DNA of 64,000 nt, taken from positions 1,674,001 through 1,738,000 of the forward strand of contig CM041465.1 in assembly GCA_023213395.1 (NCBI GenBank), written 5' to 3'. Origin of the DNA: Cycas panzhihuaensis. Lineage: Eukaryota > Cycadophyta. The notes under the pieces are model-generated. The model was given only the letters and a program-made list of their open reading frames with translations. It did no database searches and was not told the origin of the DNA. The position numbers and the translations under genes are program-made. Shown here piece by piece: positions 1-9,368 of this stretch (positions within the stretch are counted from its first letter, which is position 1; each line of letters opens with the position of its first letter).

Positions 1-483
1 CTTTCTTTCCACTGTGCGTACTCGACTACGTACTTTCTAGGTATGTATAATGTAATTGGGTAACTTAAATTTTCTTTATCGTATGCACCGTGCGTACTTT
101 TCGTGCACGATAATGTAGTTTTGATTCACTTTTTTGAATTGTGCGTACTGGACTGTATTTCCCTGGTACGTATAGTGTAATTTTTGAAATTTGATCATTT
201 TTTTAACTGTGCGTACTTGGTAACATACCTTTTTGGTACGTAAAATGTATTTTGCTTGTATGCTTTTAAATTTTCCTCTGAATTTTTCAGTTTATGATCA
301 TTATACTATTGCTTATGTATGTGATGAGTTACGGTTGTTTTTTCTATTTTTTCCAATTTTTTTTTCTGTATTTTTGTTTCCATACCGGAGTGGATCACAT
401 TCCGGTATCAAGGCAAGTTAATTTGCCTCAACTTCATGCAATACGATATAGTACAACTAGCTGATCCGGCTGGTAAAGCTGAT
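1..483 (-). repeat. G1 3' noncoding spacer with TACGCA-type repeats
   Basis: Between the integrase stop and the window edge there is no coding sequence. The motif GTGCGTAC (GTACGCAC on the element strand) recurs at about 14, 90, 141 and 209, that is every 50-75 bases, and is paired with TACGTA-type motifs. A T-rich tract near 339-366 (A-rich on the element strand) matches in position a poly-A tract at 63236-63253 in G4. The region aligns with the G4 spacer but not with the LTR, so it is a spacer and not the 3' LTR. Confidence 0.75.
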
Positions 484-1539
484 CTATTCAAAGTATGGTT
501 TTAGTTTGCTACCATTTACCCGAGTTGGTAGCAGTGGCTCATCAATTTCTTGTAGCTGCACCGATCCGTTGGCAAAGACTTTTTCTGCGATGTACGGTCC
601 CAACCACCACATCTTGAGTTTGCCGGGGTGCATTTTGAACTTGTCGTCAGAAAGCAAAGACTTGATCACCTTCTTTGAACTGAGGTTTACGTAAATGTCG
701 ATCGTGCCATGCTTTTTGTTGTTGCTTTTCTACATTTTGTAACCATTTTGCCACATGTCGCTTCTTTTCTAATTGCACTAATTCTTCCAATCGCTGTCGT
801 AAGGACTGGAAGTCGTCTAATCGACATTGCATAGCAACTCATAGACTTGGTATCTTAAATTCCGTCGGAAGAATGGCTTCTGTGCCGTAGACAAGCTGGA
901 ATGGAGTTTGTCTAGTTGATCTTTTATACGTCGTTTGAAATGCCCATAGCACGGATGGCAATTTCTCGGCCCAATCAGATCTGCCGACATCGCATATCTT
1001 CCTTAAGCAATTCTCGATTATCTTATTCGAACTTTCCGCTTGGCCATTTGCTCTCGGATAATAGGGAGTAGATTTCCGATGACTTATCATGAAGGCTAAT
1101 GTCAATGTCTCAGAAAGTGGGTGCCTTGGTCGCTCACAATTTCCAAGGGGCATCCAAATCGTGCAATAACCACCTTGTACAGAAATCGAGCTGCATTTTC
1201 CGCATCGGCTTTCCGTAATGCTCTCGCTTCTACCCACTTCGTCATATAGTCAGCTGCCATCAAAATATATCGGGCTTTCGATCGACGAGCGGCTGGTTTA
1301 ATTGGCCCCACGAAGTCGAGTCCCCATTTCTTGAATGGTGCTAAAGGTAAAATGGGATGTAGGGGTTGGAAATCCTGTTGATTAGGTTTCCCAACTCGCT
1401 GGCAATAGTTGCAAGCTTGGATCCACTTCCTGATGTCCTCGAACATGGATGACCACCAGAATCCGGACATCAAAATTTTCTGCCATGTGGCTAATTTGCC
1501 CATGTGTCCACCTGCTACTCCTTCGTGTGCTTGCGACAT
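484..1539 (-). pseudogene. G1 integrase, frameshifted
   Basis: Integrase inserts element cDNA into host DNA. At the N-terminus an HHCC zinc site is visible: His in HEGVAGGH, then CNYC near 1403. The catalytic core follows, with Asp in the AADYMTKW segment, Asp in VSDQG and Glu in GQAESSNK. The C-terminal domain ends with a LGPY motif near 590-600 and the residues NGSKLKPYFE. The frame shifts near 1110-1130, between the Asp-116 and Glu-152 equivalents, and is broken again around 832-839. No chromodomain follows the GPY module. The catalytic triad residues are all present, but the protein could not be made as one chain. Confidence 0.9.
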
Positions 1540-1572
1540 GATTTGGTTGATCTCGTGTGGTCAAACACAACG

Positions 1573-2154
1573 TCATAACACTTTGTCTGGTCCCAATTTG
1601 TATAATTCCCCATTGATTAGTTGATATGGTTCTGCTTTTTTGATAAAATTCTTTTTTCCCGTGCGATCTAATTCTGCCGACACTTCTCCAGTCGCTAAGT
1701 ATTCTGGTATTCCCTCATACCAGTCAGTTGGGACCGCTTCCACACTGAATAGTGCTGTGTCTGGAAAGTCGTTTGGCACTCCCGTGGCTCTTTCCCCGTT
1801 TGTGATTCTTGACAACTGATCAGGGATGATATGGGTTTTTCCGGGTTTCACAATGATCTTAAAAGAAAATTCTTGGAACAACATCAACCACCTGTTGATT
1901 CGCCCTCGCATGATCGGTTTGTTTACCAAATACATCAACGCTTGGTGATCGACGAAGAACAAAAATGGATTTGACAATAGATAGTGTCGAAATTTCTGCA
2001 ATGCATATACCATGCCGAGTGCTTCCCTCTCTGTCATCGTGTAATTTTGCTCGGCCTTTGTAACTTTCTGACTGGCGAAATATATCAGGTGATTCGTTTT
2101 GTCGTCACTAGGTTGTGCCAATACGCATCCAATAGCGTATTGTGACGCATCCAC
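1573..2154 (-). pseudogene. G1 RNase H domain
   Basis: RNase H removes the RNA strand during reverse transcription. The frame opens at MDASQYAIG, which carries the first catalytic Asp. It continues through TEREALGMVYAL (Glu) and FVDHQAL (Asp), the usual Ty3/gypsy RNase H signature, then IIPDQLSR. The segment after this, to 1573, is the connector to integrase (YQLINGELYKLGPDK). It lies downstream of the RT on the minus strand and upstream of integrase, and is separated from the RT by a short out-of-frame stretch at 2155-2241. Confidence 0.88.
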
Positions 2155-2241
2155 ATGTACATGGAAGGTCTTCTTCCAATCGGGAAATCACAGTATAGGT
2201 GCTGCTATGATAGCTTGTTTCAGTGCTTCAAATGCTTGCTG

Positions 2242-3158
2242 CTATTCCTCCATCCATTCGCATTCAATGTTCTTTTTCAATAATTCCTCCAGGGGTCTTG
2301 ATATGTATGCATATCCCCTGATGAACTTTCTGTAGTATCCCGTCAACCCCAAAAAACCTTTCAGTTGTTTCCTCGTAAGTGGCATAGGGAAATGTAGAAT
2401 TGCAGATACCTTATCGGATCTCGTGCCAATCCTTCCTTGCTGACTATGTGCCCCAACTGGTTTCCGAAGGGTACCAGGAAGGTACATTTTTCTGGGTTCA
2501 GGCACAACTTGTTTTCACGGCATGTCTGTAACATTTCCCTCAAGTTCTCCATGTGATCCTTCATTAATCCATACAATGTCCAATCGTCTAGGAATACCGC
2601 AACTTTTTCTCCGATAAATTTCCGAAATATGTTGATTACAATTCGTTAGAATGTAGCCGGTGCATTCGTAAGACCGAATGGCATCACTTTATATGCATGC
2701 GTTCCCCATTCTGTCACGAATGTGGTTTTCGCTTGATCTTCTGGGGCAATCTGCACTTGATTGTACTCGCTGAATCCATCGGTGAAGGAGAATATTTCAT
2801 TCCCCGCCACCGCCTTCGAATATCTTACGTAAAAAGGTAACGAAAGGGATCTTTCTTTGTTACCTTATTTAGTTGTTTGTAATCCACACGCATAACGGAT
2901 TTTCCCATTCTTTTTGGGAACTACCACTACAGGGCTCACCCAGTCACTGTAGTCGATTTCGTAAATATATCCTGCTTCCAACATTTTGTCTAGTTCGGCT
3001 TTCACTTTTTCCTTATATTTGGGATTCATCCGGTATGGCCTCTGTTTTACTGGTTTCGCATCTTCCACCAAATCGATATGATGCATTCCTATTTTCGGAG
3101 AAATGCCTTTTAGGTCCTTATATGACCATGCAAATAAGTCGCGGAATTCTTCAAACAA
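2242..3158 (-). pseudogene. G1 reverse transcriptase, several frame breaks
   Basis: Reverse transcriptase copies element RNA into DNA. Visible family landmarks in order are WSYKDLKGI, the palm entry YRMNPKYKEKVKAELDKML, EAGYIYEI and SPVVVVPKKNGKIR at 2865-3158. The middle palm (FTDGFSEYNQVQIAPEDQAK, then TTFVTEWG) falls in other frames at about 2660-2860. The catalytic box is FLDDW at 2580-2594 in place of the common Y(V/I/L)DD. Thumb sequences (KCTFLVPFGNQLGHIVSKEG, then LGLTGYYRKFI) follow at 2361-2505. At least three frame changes or stops separate these pieces. The same FLDDW box occurs in G3 and G4. Confidence 0.88.
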
Positions 3159-3333
3159 CTACTGGGCTTCTGCTACTGTCTGATGATCCCAATAGTTTCC
3201 AATTCGTATGAGTTTAGGATTGTCTTGGCTACCGACATTGATCTCAGTAGTTTTTAACTTAGTTACTCCAACATCTTCCTTATTTCCGGTTTTGTGTCCC
3301 GGAGTATCCTCTAACTTCCTTTCTCCAAGATTT

Positions 3334-3401
3334 ACTTCTGTGAATTCTGCAGGGTAATTCATAATTAACTTCTGTGAATTCTGCAGGGTAATTCATAATT
3401 T
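3334..3401 (-). repeat. 34-bp tandem duplication in G1
   Basis: A 34-base unit containing TGAATTCTGCAGGGTAATTC is present twice back to back (3334-3367 and 3368-3401). Because 34 is not a multiple of three it shifts the reading frame, so the peptide NYPAEFTEV is seen twice in different contexts. The corresponding place in G4 (near 60290-60310) has one copy, so the duplication arose in G1. Confidence 0.9.
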
Positions 3402-3439
3402 CTTCTTCCTCGCCATGTACTGATTCCTCCTCCTCTTGG

Positions 3440-3990
3440 TTTGTCAGTTCTTGCTCTAGTTTTATACTCATTAATCTAATATGCTTTAGGATTCTATCTA
3501 TTTTCTTGTTTTCCGAGGTATGCCTAAAGGTTTTTATAAAGGATTTCTTCAAGCTTCCCCAAGTCACGTTTAAACTTTGTTCCTTTCCGAGGAACAGCCC
3601 TTGGCTACTCTTCCTGTGGTATGGTAGAAGTAGTTAGGCCAATTTTGTTTGGGTATACTTAAGGATATCCATTTTTGTTTACATTTTTGTATATGCTCCC
3701 TAGGGTTTTGACCTACATAGAATAATGGGGTGGCTAATTGTTTTGGATGATCGAATCAAATTCGAAACATCGTTTGTAACTCTTTCCAACTTTTAAGAAT
3801 GGCTTGGTGGTCTAGGTACCGATACCAAGCCTTTCCCCGTAAGGTCAATACTAAGTCATGTTGCCATTGGGTTTTATCCCAATTCCTGTGTTCTATCCAA
3901 TATTCAACACAATGCGTTCTGTGGGTGGTCCCATATAACTGCTCTCCGTAGAATGGCTTAACATGCTTCCCAATGTAAATTTCATGATTT
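3440..3990 (-). pseudogene. G1 second gag/capsid-like module between protease and RT
   Basis: After the protease and an acidic Ser/Pro-rich linker comes a region starting YIGKHVKPFYGEQLYG, with CVEYWIEH, LTLRGKAWYRYL, SWKELQTMF, HTTGR and SLKKSFIKTFRHTSE. The layout LxLRGxxxxWY followed by SWxxLxxxF resembles the retrotransposon gag/capsid segment found earlier in the same element (TLRGVPLPWY, SWAKIKKSFKERF at about 6360-6450). Known Ty3/gypsy elements have one capsid domain, before the zinc knuckles. The same module lies at the same place in G4 (59700-60235) and G3 (32390-32930). One TGA stop interrupts it at about 3753-3755. The homology to capsid is inferred by eye. Confidence 0.6.
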
Positions 3991-5219
3991 ATTTCTTCTG
4001 GGATAATAACTCTACTCTCTAGACCAGAGTCTCTAGAAGTATTTACCAGTGATTCTCCTTCCATTTTCCTGGTTTTGGCGCCAATCGTTGGAAGAGATCG
4101 GTTACTGGGTGGGAATACTTCTAAGGAAGAGGAGGAAGGAATATTACTTCCTTCTTCGGGTTGTAATAAGGGGGGGGGTGGGGGTAGGGAATCTACCTCA
4201 GGACCCACGCCTGATGTAGAAGGGAGGTCGGGGTTACTATTAGCTACTACAAAACTATGAAAAATATTAGGTAGGCTAGGGGGTTGTTGGTCTAGTTGGC
4301 TGTTATCCCTTAAACTATCATTAGTCATTATATACTCAAAAGAATCTAAATTATCATTAATGTCTTTGGTTACACATTTGGATAATAAATTACATCTATG
4401 AGAAGAAGAGTTTACTTCATAGGCATCCTGCAGCCAATAATCCACGAATCTTATTCCGTTTTCGTCGTCCGAAGAGTTGTATATTTCTCCAAAATAGGTC
4501 GGTTCTTCTTCTTGATAATTGGTCGATGTCGTGGGCTCTTCCGCAGTATGATAGAGGTTTTCTTCCTCGAGGGAAGAGGATGTTGTTTCGCTTGTGACAG
4601 TCGTGCTGGATCCCTCGTTCGATATCATTTTGATGGAATTCCTTCCCAGCATCAGTAATACTACTTTGTTCCCATTATCCGATAAGGTGAAGGTCACATT
4701 TTTCCAATTTTGGAGGCATTGCGTCTTGTATAGCCACGGCCTCCCCAATAATGCTGGATAGGGTGTTGCCCCTTTTTCTGTTTCCACGATTGTGAAATCA
4801 ATTTTTACCACAATCCCTGCCACATCCACCTTGATGTTGACTAATCTTCCCATAGGTCGCACTAATAATTCGTTGGCCAATTTCAACGAATATGTTGCTG
4901 CTTCCAACTTTGGGCTTCCCAGTTTCCGCCATGTCGAAGTTGGTAATACGTTGACGGTCGCGCCTCCATCAATAATCACTTTTGGGAATGTTTCTCCCAG
5001 TACCATCATTGTTACCATAGGATCCATATCGAATGATGGCAGTATTTTCTTTAAACTCTTTGTAATTCCGTGTTGTAGTACTCCTCCTTTAATCCAATCA
5101 ATGACTTGGCATAGGGGGATGGTCAATTGTAGCTGTTTGACCAAATTCTCCATCAACAACAACATTCTCGGAATGTCTTCCACTAGTAACCCTTTAAATA
5201 GTTCTTCTATTTGCACCAT
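3756..5219 (-). CDS. G1 protease, acidic linker and start of the second gag-like module
   Basis: This 487-residue frame is the longest in G1. About residues 1-75 link gag to protease (EELFKGLL, VIDWIKGGVLQ). The retropepsin active site is DGGA at 4959-4970 within VIIDGGATVNVLP, followed by LGSPKLEAATY and the flap-to-C-terminal part ALLGRPWL. Residues about 200-390 are a low-complexity acidic, Ser- and Pro-rich linker containing a run of six prolines, coded by the G-rich tract near 4171-4187. The last 85 residues enter the gag-like module. Aspartic proteases of this kind cleave the polyprotein. The DGG variant of the usual D(S/T)G is shared with G3 and G4, so it is a lineage feature and not decay. 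Confidence 0.85.
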   Translation of the reverse strand: MVQIEELFKGLLVEDIPRMLLLMENLVKQLQLTIPLCQVIDWIKGGVLQHGITKSLKKILPSFDMDPMVTMMVLGETFPKVIIDGGATVNVLPTSTWRKLGSPKLEAATYSLKLANELLVRPMGRLVNIKVDVAGIVVKIDFTIVETEKGATPYPALLGRPWLYKTQCLQNWKNVTFTLSDNGNKVVLLMLGRNSIKMISNEGSSTTVTSETTSSSLEEENLYHTAEEPTTSTNYQEEEPTYFGEIYNSSDDENGIRFVDYWLQDAYEVNSSSHRCNLLSKCVTKDINDNLDSFEYIMTNDSLRDNSQLDQQPPSLPNIFHSFVVANSNPDLPSTSGVGPEVDSLPPPPPLLQPEEGSNIPSSSSLEVFPPSNRSLPTIGAKTRKMEGESLVNTSRDSGLESRVIIPEEINHEIYIGKHVKPFYGEQLYGTTHRTHCVEYWIEHRNWDKTQWQHDLVLTLRGKAWYRYLDHQAILKSWKELQTMFRI

Positions 5220-5225
5220 CTGAGG

Positions 5226-5624
5226 CTACACCTTTAGCTCTTCTGGTATGTTCTCTTTTTCGTTCTGCTTATTTTTCCGTACATATACGTATTTAGTTTC
5301 TGGTTTTCCCATTTGTAATGTATTTTCTTCATGAGCTAAGCCATCCAACACTTGTTTTGCTTGTTTAAATCGATCCATTTTTATTTGCGGATCCGAATAT
5401 CCTCCGTTTTGTTTCTCCTTCTGTTTATTCTGGAGTTTTACGTTTTTAGTTTCTGGTATAATCGTCATTAGGTTGGTGGCTTTGGCCTTCCCTTTACAAT
5501 CCTCTGTCTTATGCTCACTTGGGCCGCAGTTGTTACATACGAATGGTTTCTGTTCGTATTCCCATTTAGTTGGGCATTCAGACTTCCAGTGCCCAAATTG
5601 CAAATAGATGAGGCATCTACGCAT
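5226..5624 (-). CDS. G1 gag C-terminal part with last zinc knuckles
   Basis: This frame holds two knuckle-like motifs and a basic, Lys- and Gln-rich tail that runs toward the protease (KQAKQVLDGLAHEE, YVYVRKNKQNEK). The motif CNNCGPSEHKTEDC at 5496-5537 is a normal CX2CX4HX4C knuckle. The one before it, at 5574-5615, has Tyr at the second Cys position. It ends in a TGA stop two codons before the Met that opens the protease frame, in the same phase, so the two frames were probably once continuous. Confidence 0.75.
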   Translation of the reverse strand: MRRCLIYLQFGHWKSECPTKWEYEQKPFVCNNCGPSEHKTEDCKGKAKATNLMTIIPETKNVKLQNKQKEKQNGGYSDPQIKMDRFKQAKQVLDGLAHEENTLQMGKPETKYVYVRKNKQNEKENIPEELKV

Positions 5625-5870
5625 TGGTGGTTTCTTTCTCGAGGCCTCTTATGTACCCCTCGTTGTGTAAATATGTCGAGGTGGGTTGCCTCCCCTTACC
5701 CTACCTCGCCCTTTATAGGCTTTGTCTCTGGGATTATAGAAGCAATCCTTAGTCATATGCGTATCTACATCGCATATGTGGCACCATTTGTCCTGTTGGT
5801 GCAACGCACTATTTTTTGGATTCAGTTCGCATTCTTTAGTTGTATGTGAATTTTCTTCACAGATATGGCA
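5496..5870 (-). other. Array of four zinc-knuckle motifs in G1 gag
   Basis: Four CCHC-type motifs lie in a row: CHICEENSHTTKEC (5829-5870), CHICDVDTHMTKDC (5742-5783), CLIYLQFGHWKSEC (5574-5615, second Cys is Tyr) and CNNCGPSEHKTEDC (5496-5537). Retroelement gag proteins usually have one or two. They bind the element RNA. An Arg/Gly-rich stretch (YKGRGRVRGG) separates the second and third. A frame change lies between 5624 and 5742. Confidence 0.8.
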
Positions 5871-5903
5871 CCATTTGGTTACCCTCCCGGCATGGTCTTT
5901 CTT

Positions 5904-6491
5904 TTATGTCGTTTCTTCTTCTCTGCTATTTCTGATTTTTAGCCTGGCCACTTCCTTTCTTAAGGTTTCCAATTCCGATTCCTCTTCTACTACTCCCACC
6001 TGGCAGAAGGGTCGATTATACTGATTTTGCTTGAGTTCCCTAATCTCCTCTTGCAATCTTAATAATAGGGAGTCATGTCCTCCTGCTTGTGCATCCATCT
6101 CCATTTCAAAATCCAATGCTAAATCTTGGGCATTTTTAAATGATTTTAACGGATGGGCATGCATCATGGCTCTCAGTTTTTCATTCAATCCTCTCACAAA
6201 ATAATTCTTCATGTTGTGATCAGTTACGATTTCATTAATCATACTGGTCGTGATGATTTTCATTCTGCTAATATAAGTTAGCACTGATTCTCTCGGCCTT
6301 TGTTTAATTTCCCTCAAGGCGATTTCCACTGCTTCATTACTACAGAACTTCTGAAATCTTTCTTTGAAGGATTTCTTGATCTTTGCCCATGAATCATTCT
6401 TGTTTATTTCTTTGTACCATGGCAATGGTACTCCCCTTAGTGTACAGGCGAATCTGGCTTTTATCTCATCCTCGTCTATAATCTTTTTCAC
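5904..6491 (-). CDS. G1 gag capsid domain
   Basis: The 195-residue frame contains a clear retrotransposon gag (capsid) domain: FACTLRGVPLPWYKEI, SWAKIKKSFKERFQKF, EIKQRPRESVLTYISRM and the C-terminal helix block NYFVRGLNEKLRAMMHAHPL followed by LALDFEMEMD. It ends with a helical, Glu- and Arg-rich segment (REEIRELKQNQYN in part) that leads to the zinc knuckles. It builds the virus-like particle. The N-terminal part of gag continues in other frames upstream (6492-7251). Confidence 0.88.
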   Translation of the reverse strand: MKKIIDEDEIKARFACTLRGVPLPWYKEINKNDSWAKIKKSFKERFQKFCSNEAVEIALREIKQRPRESVLTYISRMKIITTSMINEIVTDHNMKNYFVRGLNEKLRAMMHAHPLKSFKNAQDLALDFEMEMDAQAGGHDSLLLRLQEEIRELKQNQYNRPFCQVGVVEEESELETLRKEVARLKIRNSREEETT

Positions 6492-7251
6492 ATCAATCAG
6501 TTACGAAGAGGTATCGTGTTCACTGCATCCAAGTGTCGTTGAAAATCAACTTTCCAAAGTCTCTGTAATCATCCATCTTGGGGGATTGCAACGGTGTCCC
6601 ACCTGGTGGTGATTCTTCCCTTCACCCCTCCTTTGGGGATGCACTTGGAGTGCCTACTGCTGTATTATCCTTCCCAAATAACGGATTCTTAAATGGAGTT
6701 TTGATATGTATAGGTTGTACTACACCTGGTACTTGTATGGTTAACGGTGTCACTGTAATATATGATTGATCAGATCCCTTTTCTGATGAATCCTCAAAAA
6801 GCTATCTTGTAAGCTTATTTTCCCAATATGCCGAGGGACCTTCCTCCGGCTTCTTCTCGCTGTCACTTAGGTCCTTCGGACTGTCCTCCATAGGTATACT
6901 TCCCTCTTTGAAGGTTTCTTGATGCTTTTCATCCACCTTTGGTTTTCTTTAAAATTCCGGGCTAAACAAATCATCTTTGATTGGGGCTGGTGTTAATACC
7001 ATATGTTCGCCATTAGTTCCCTCTTCTTGTTCTTGAGGTGTCTGGGCTCCACTTGCCTCAGATCCTTCAACGGACTGTCCCTTAGTCTCGTTGTTCTGCG
7101 AACTTAATCTCCTCGCCCTTCTCAGTTTTGATTCCTTCGACCATCGTAATGCCCTTTGTCTGCTGGTTTCCTTCCCTTTTGGTGAAGTATCCTTTTGTGG
7201 CTCTTCTGACCTTGAAGGCCTCTTAGGTGACATTGGAAGGTCCCCAGTCAT
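6492..7251 (-). pseudogene. G1 gag N-terminal region, broken
   Basis: The 100-residue piece at 6949-7251 begins MTGDLPMSPKRPSRS and is rich in Lys, Arg, Ser and Glu (ALRWSKESKLRRARRL), followed by an acidic tail. From 6492 to 6948 the reading moves between frames. Peptides such as IHIKTPFKNPLFGK and the W(M/L)Q-type approach to the capsid match G4 at 56990-57230. This is a matrix-like N-terminus of gag with no catalytic function. Confidence 0.65.
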
Positions 7252-7349
7252 CGGTGGCTTAGTTCTGACACCGCCATCACGGCGGCCCAGGTCCTTTGCC
7301 CTTTACACATTCTTTTCCTTGAAACTCACAGGCCTGTCCCTTCTCAATG

Positions 7350-7368
7350 GACGTGAGCAGCGGAACCA
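7350..7368 (-). promoter_or_regulatory. G1 primer-binding site
   Basis: On the element strand, one base after the LTR end (CA at 7371-7370), comes TGGTTCCGCTGCTCACGTC. G4 has TGGTTCCGTTGCC at the same spot. This is not the initiator-Met tRNA site of the copia elements here. It resembles the TGGCGCCGTTGCC-type sites of some plant gypsy elements with changes at positions 4-5. The tRNA cannot be named with certainty. Confidence 0.6.
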
Positions 7369-7369
7369 A

Positions 7370-8156
7370 TGTTGACTCGATTGTTCCCCGCACTTGTGGG
7401 AATAGTGCACTTGTCAAGGTTACACAGGCTATAGTCTAGTTAGGATACGGTCAACATGGTTATTCACATACATTCCACAGATTATTCAATGTTTCCACAG
7501 AATTATATCACAATAGTACACAGCAGCATAGAAATCAACACATATTCAGCATTTCATCCTTATAACATAGAGAAGACAGTTTTCCACGTAACTCTTCTTT
7601 CCATTAAGCAATAAGTTCAATTACACAGAGGGCTAGAATGCATTCTTGTGCATTCCAGCAGCATACACTCTTCTATTACATGCGTACCCAGGTGGTACTT
7701 ATCAATAAACACTGTTTCAATCGGCTGTCATACATGCTGGCATCCGTACCATTGCGTACCCTGAATATTCGGCTCTCACCCTAACCGAATGGTCCTTGCG
7801 TACTTCCTTAAATGTGCCTCTTCGTACCTTTTGGCTGAAGGGTTATGATCTGTCATAACCGTAGCTCGATCAAGCGTACATTTTCCTTAATCATTAGTTA
7901 TAGCTTTAACTAATGTCTTCATCATGTTAAATGCGTGCATGCGTATGTCTAGCGATTCTCCAGCTTCCAGGTCTCGTCTTGTCGTGCGTGCACCGCCTGC
8001 CTAGTTCTATTCCGCCTGCACGTGTCGTATTGCGTGCCCCGCTTTTAATGCACGTGCCGAATCTTTGGTTTTTCCACTATTTCGCCTTGTGTGTACCTCC
8101 ATACGGTCCGTACCTACACATCTAGGGTTATCCAACCTACCTCTGGTCTTTCAACA
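7370..8156 (-). repeat. G1 5' LTR (787 bp)
   Basis: The LTR runs from TGTTGA (8156 on the element strand) to CAACA (7370). It aligns along its whole length with 55624-56405 in G4 (782 bp), including a conserved block GGTTAGGGTGAGAGCCGA, GTAACCTTGACAAGTGCA and several GTACGCA motifs. The outer boundary is supported independently, because copia D gag coding sequence stops exactly there. The promoter and polyadenylation signals would lie here. A likely target duplication is GCCAT at 8157-8161, but the partner is outside the window. Confidence 0.85.
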
Positions 8157-8428
8157 GCCATATGATCAATTTATACCCCAACGCCTACACCATCTACATA
8201 GGTTAGAAGAGAGTCAGGGATCAAAAGCTTAAGAGTGGCTATGACTATATTATCCCTCTCCTCCTAGCTTATTAAATCAACAATATCTGAAGGTTTCTTT
8301 TATTCTCTGGTCACTATTTTACATGCATTTTTGGCTCTTAAGAGTCCTTCCATTTTAATTTTCCATGTGCAAAAGTTTGTTTTTGTAAGCTTATTAGCTT
8401 CTCCAAGAGCAATTACTAAAGAGGCCAT
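8157..8428 (-). pseudogene. Copia D gag N-terminal fragment
   Basis: Starting at ATG 8428-8426 the minus strand reads MASLVIALGEANKLTKTN then FCTWKIKMEGLLRAKNAC. A stop follows after VTRE, and then ERDNIVIATLKLLIPDSLL. This matches the gag start of copia C1 (EKLTDSNYHIWKIKVETIL, then TLKITVSDSLLVYI). It is the N-terminal UBN2-type gag domain of Ty1/copia. The gene is cut at 8157 by insertion of G1; the rest should lie to the left of the window. Confidence 0.8.
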
Positions 8429-9150
8429 TTCAAATTTTGATAATCAAGTCAACAAGGACTTTGAGAAGGTTTTTTCAAGTTGGATGGTTGTACGCTGTAC
8501 AGATTTGTACAAATTTTTGTAGGTGTATGGATTGGAACAAAAGTGGGTGCAAAACAAAGCTTTTGAAGACCAGATTCCAGATCTATAAAAATTATAGAGA
8601 GATCTCTTCTAGGTTAGTTAGAAACTAAGTCAAAAACCTAGATTGGCAATTAGGGTTTTTTAGAAAAAATGCTCATATTTTTGTAAATCCTTGACCAAAA
8701 GTTTTGAAATTGGTCTTAAAAGATTTGTCTCATTAAGAGAAAGAATTTAAGACAGATTTTACCTGTTGTGACAGAGTATTTTGAAAGAAATCTGAGAATC
8801 TCTTCTCAAATCCATGGCCATTGAAAACTGGTCAAAACAACTTTAAGATGAATGAATTTCAAGCTGACCCTTTGGAGAAAGATGACAGCCTCCTTAAGAC
8901 GATTATGTTGGTGAAATTTCAGCTAAATCTGAGTACTTCGAAAAGAACTCGTTCGTATAGGTTGCTCTTGTCAGTACAATTCTGTACACTGTGCAATTAA
9001 TGTCTTTTTTTGCTTCAAATCTTTTGGCAGTCTGAAGATTATCAAACTCTTCTTGATTCTCTCCAGAAACCCTACAAAACTGATTATCAAACTCTTCCTG
9101 ATTCTCTCCAAAAACCCTACAAAACTTGATTTGTCTTAACCAGATAGAGA
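8429..9150 (-). other. Copia D untranslated leader
   Basis: Between the primer-binding site and the gag start there are about 720 bases without a coding frame. A 45-base unit (GATTATCAAACTCTTC...CCTACAAAACT) is tandemly duplicated at 9037-9081 and 9082-9126 with only two differences. Confidence 0.7.
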
Positions 9151-9167
9151 ACCCCGCTTTGATACCA
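9151..9167 (-). promoter_or_regulatory. Copia D primer-binding site
   Basis: The element strand reads TGGTATCAAAGCGGGGT directly after the LTR end. It matches the 3' end of plant initiator-Met tRNA (TGGTATCAGAGC) with one change. Confidence 0.8.
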
Positions 9168-9368
9168 TGAAAGACTCCTGATAATTATACTTGTCATTAA
9201 TGAGGGAAGTCCCTCTATAAATACAACATGAGTTACATGAGCCTTGGTCAACATTGAATGCATGTGAGCCACTTGTCATAGGCTTAGTAAAGAGGGAATG
9301 ACACATCACCCTCATAAAGAAATATTAGAGTAGTATAATAATGTCTAGATAAAACATTATTCTTAACA
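9168..9368 (-). repeat. Copia D 5' LTR (201 bp)
   Basis: On the minus strand it begins TGTTAAGAATAATG at 9368 and ends TTTCA at 9168, immediately before the primer-binding site. The start is close to the LTRs of copia C1 and C2 (TGTTAAGATATAATGTTTTATCTAGG at the shared LTR), so D belongs to the same wider family. A TATA-like TATTTATAGAGG lies near 9220. It abuts copia B coding sequence at 9369, so D inserted into B. Confidence 0.8.

Larger units (their letters stand above)
1..8156 (-). mobile_element. Ty3/gypsy element G1, 3' end outside the window
   Basis: Read on the minus strand the order is 5' LTR (8156-7370), primer-binding site, gag with zinc knuckles, protease, a second gag-like module, reverse transcriptase, RNase H, integrase, then a noncoding 3' spacer that runs off the window start. 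The protease-RT-RNase H-integrase order defines Ty3/gypsy. The same family occurs as G4 at 55624-64000 in opposite orientation, and the two can be aligned through LTR, gag, pol and spacer. Frames are broken by stops and frameshifts, so the copy looks inactive. It sits inside the gag gene of copia D. The lineage is not certain; the DGGA protease and FLDDW RT motifs set it apart from element G2. Confidence 0.9.

Noticed and set aside
4075-5223. Plus-strand open frames opposite the G1 protease
   Set aside because: They are mirror frames of the real minus-strand protease-linker coding.
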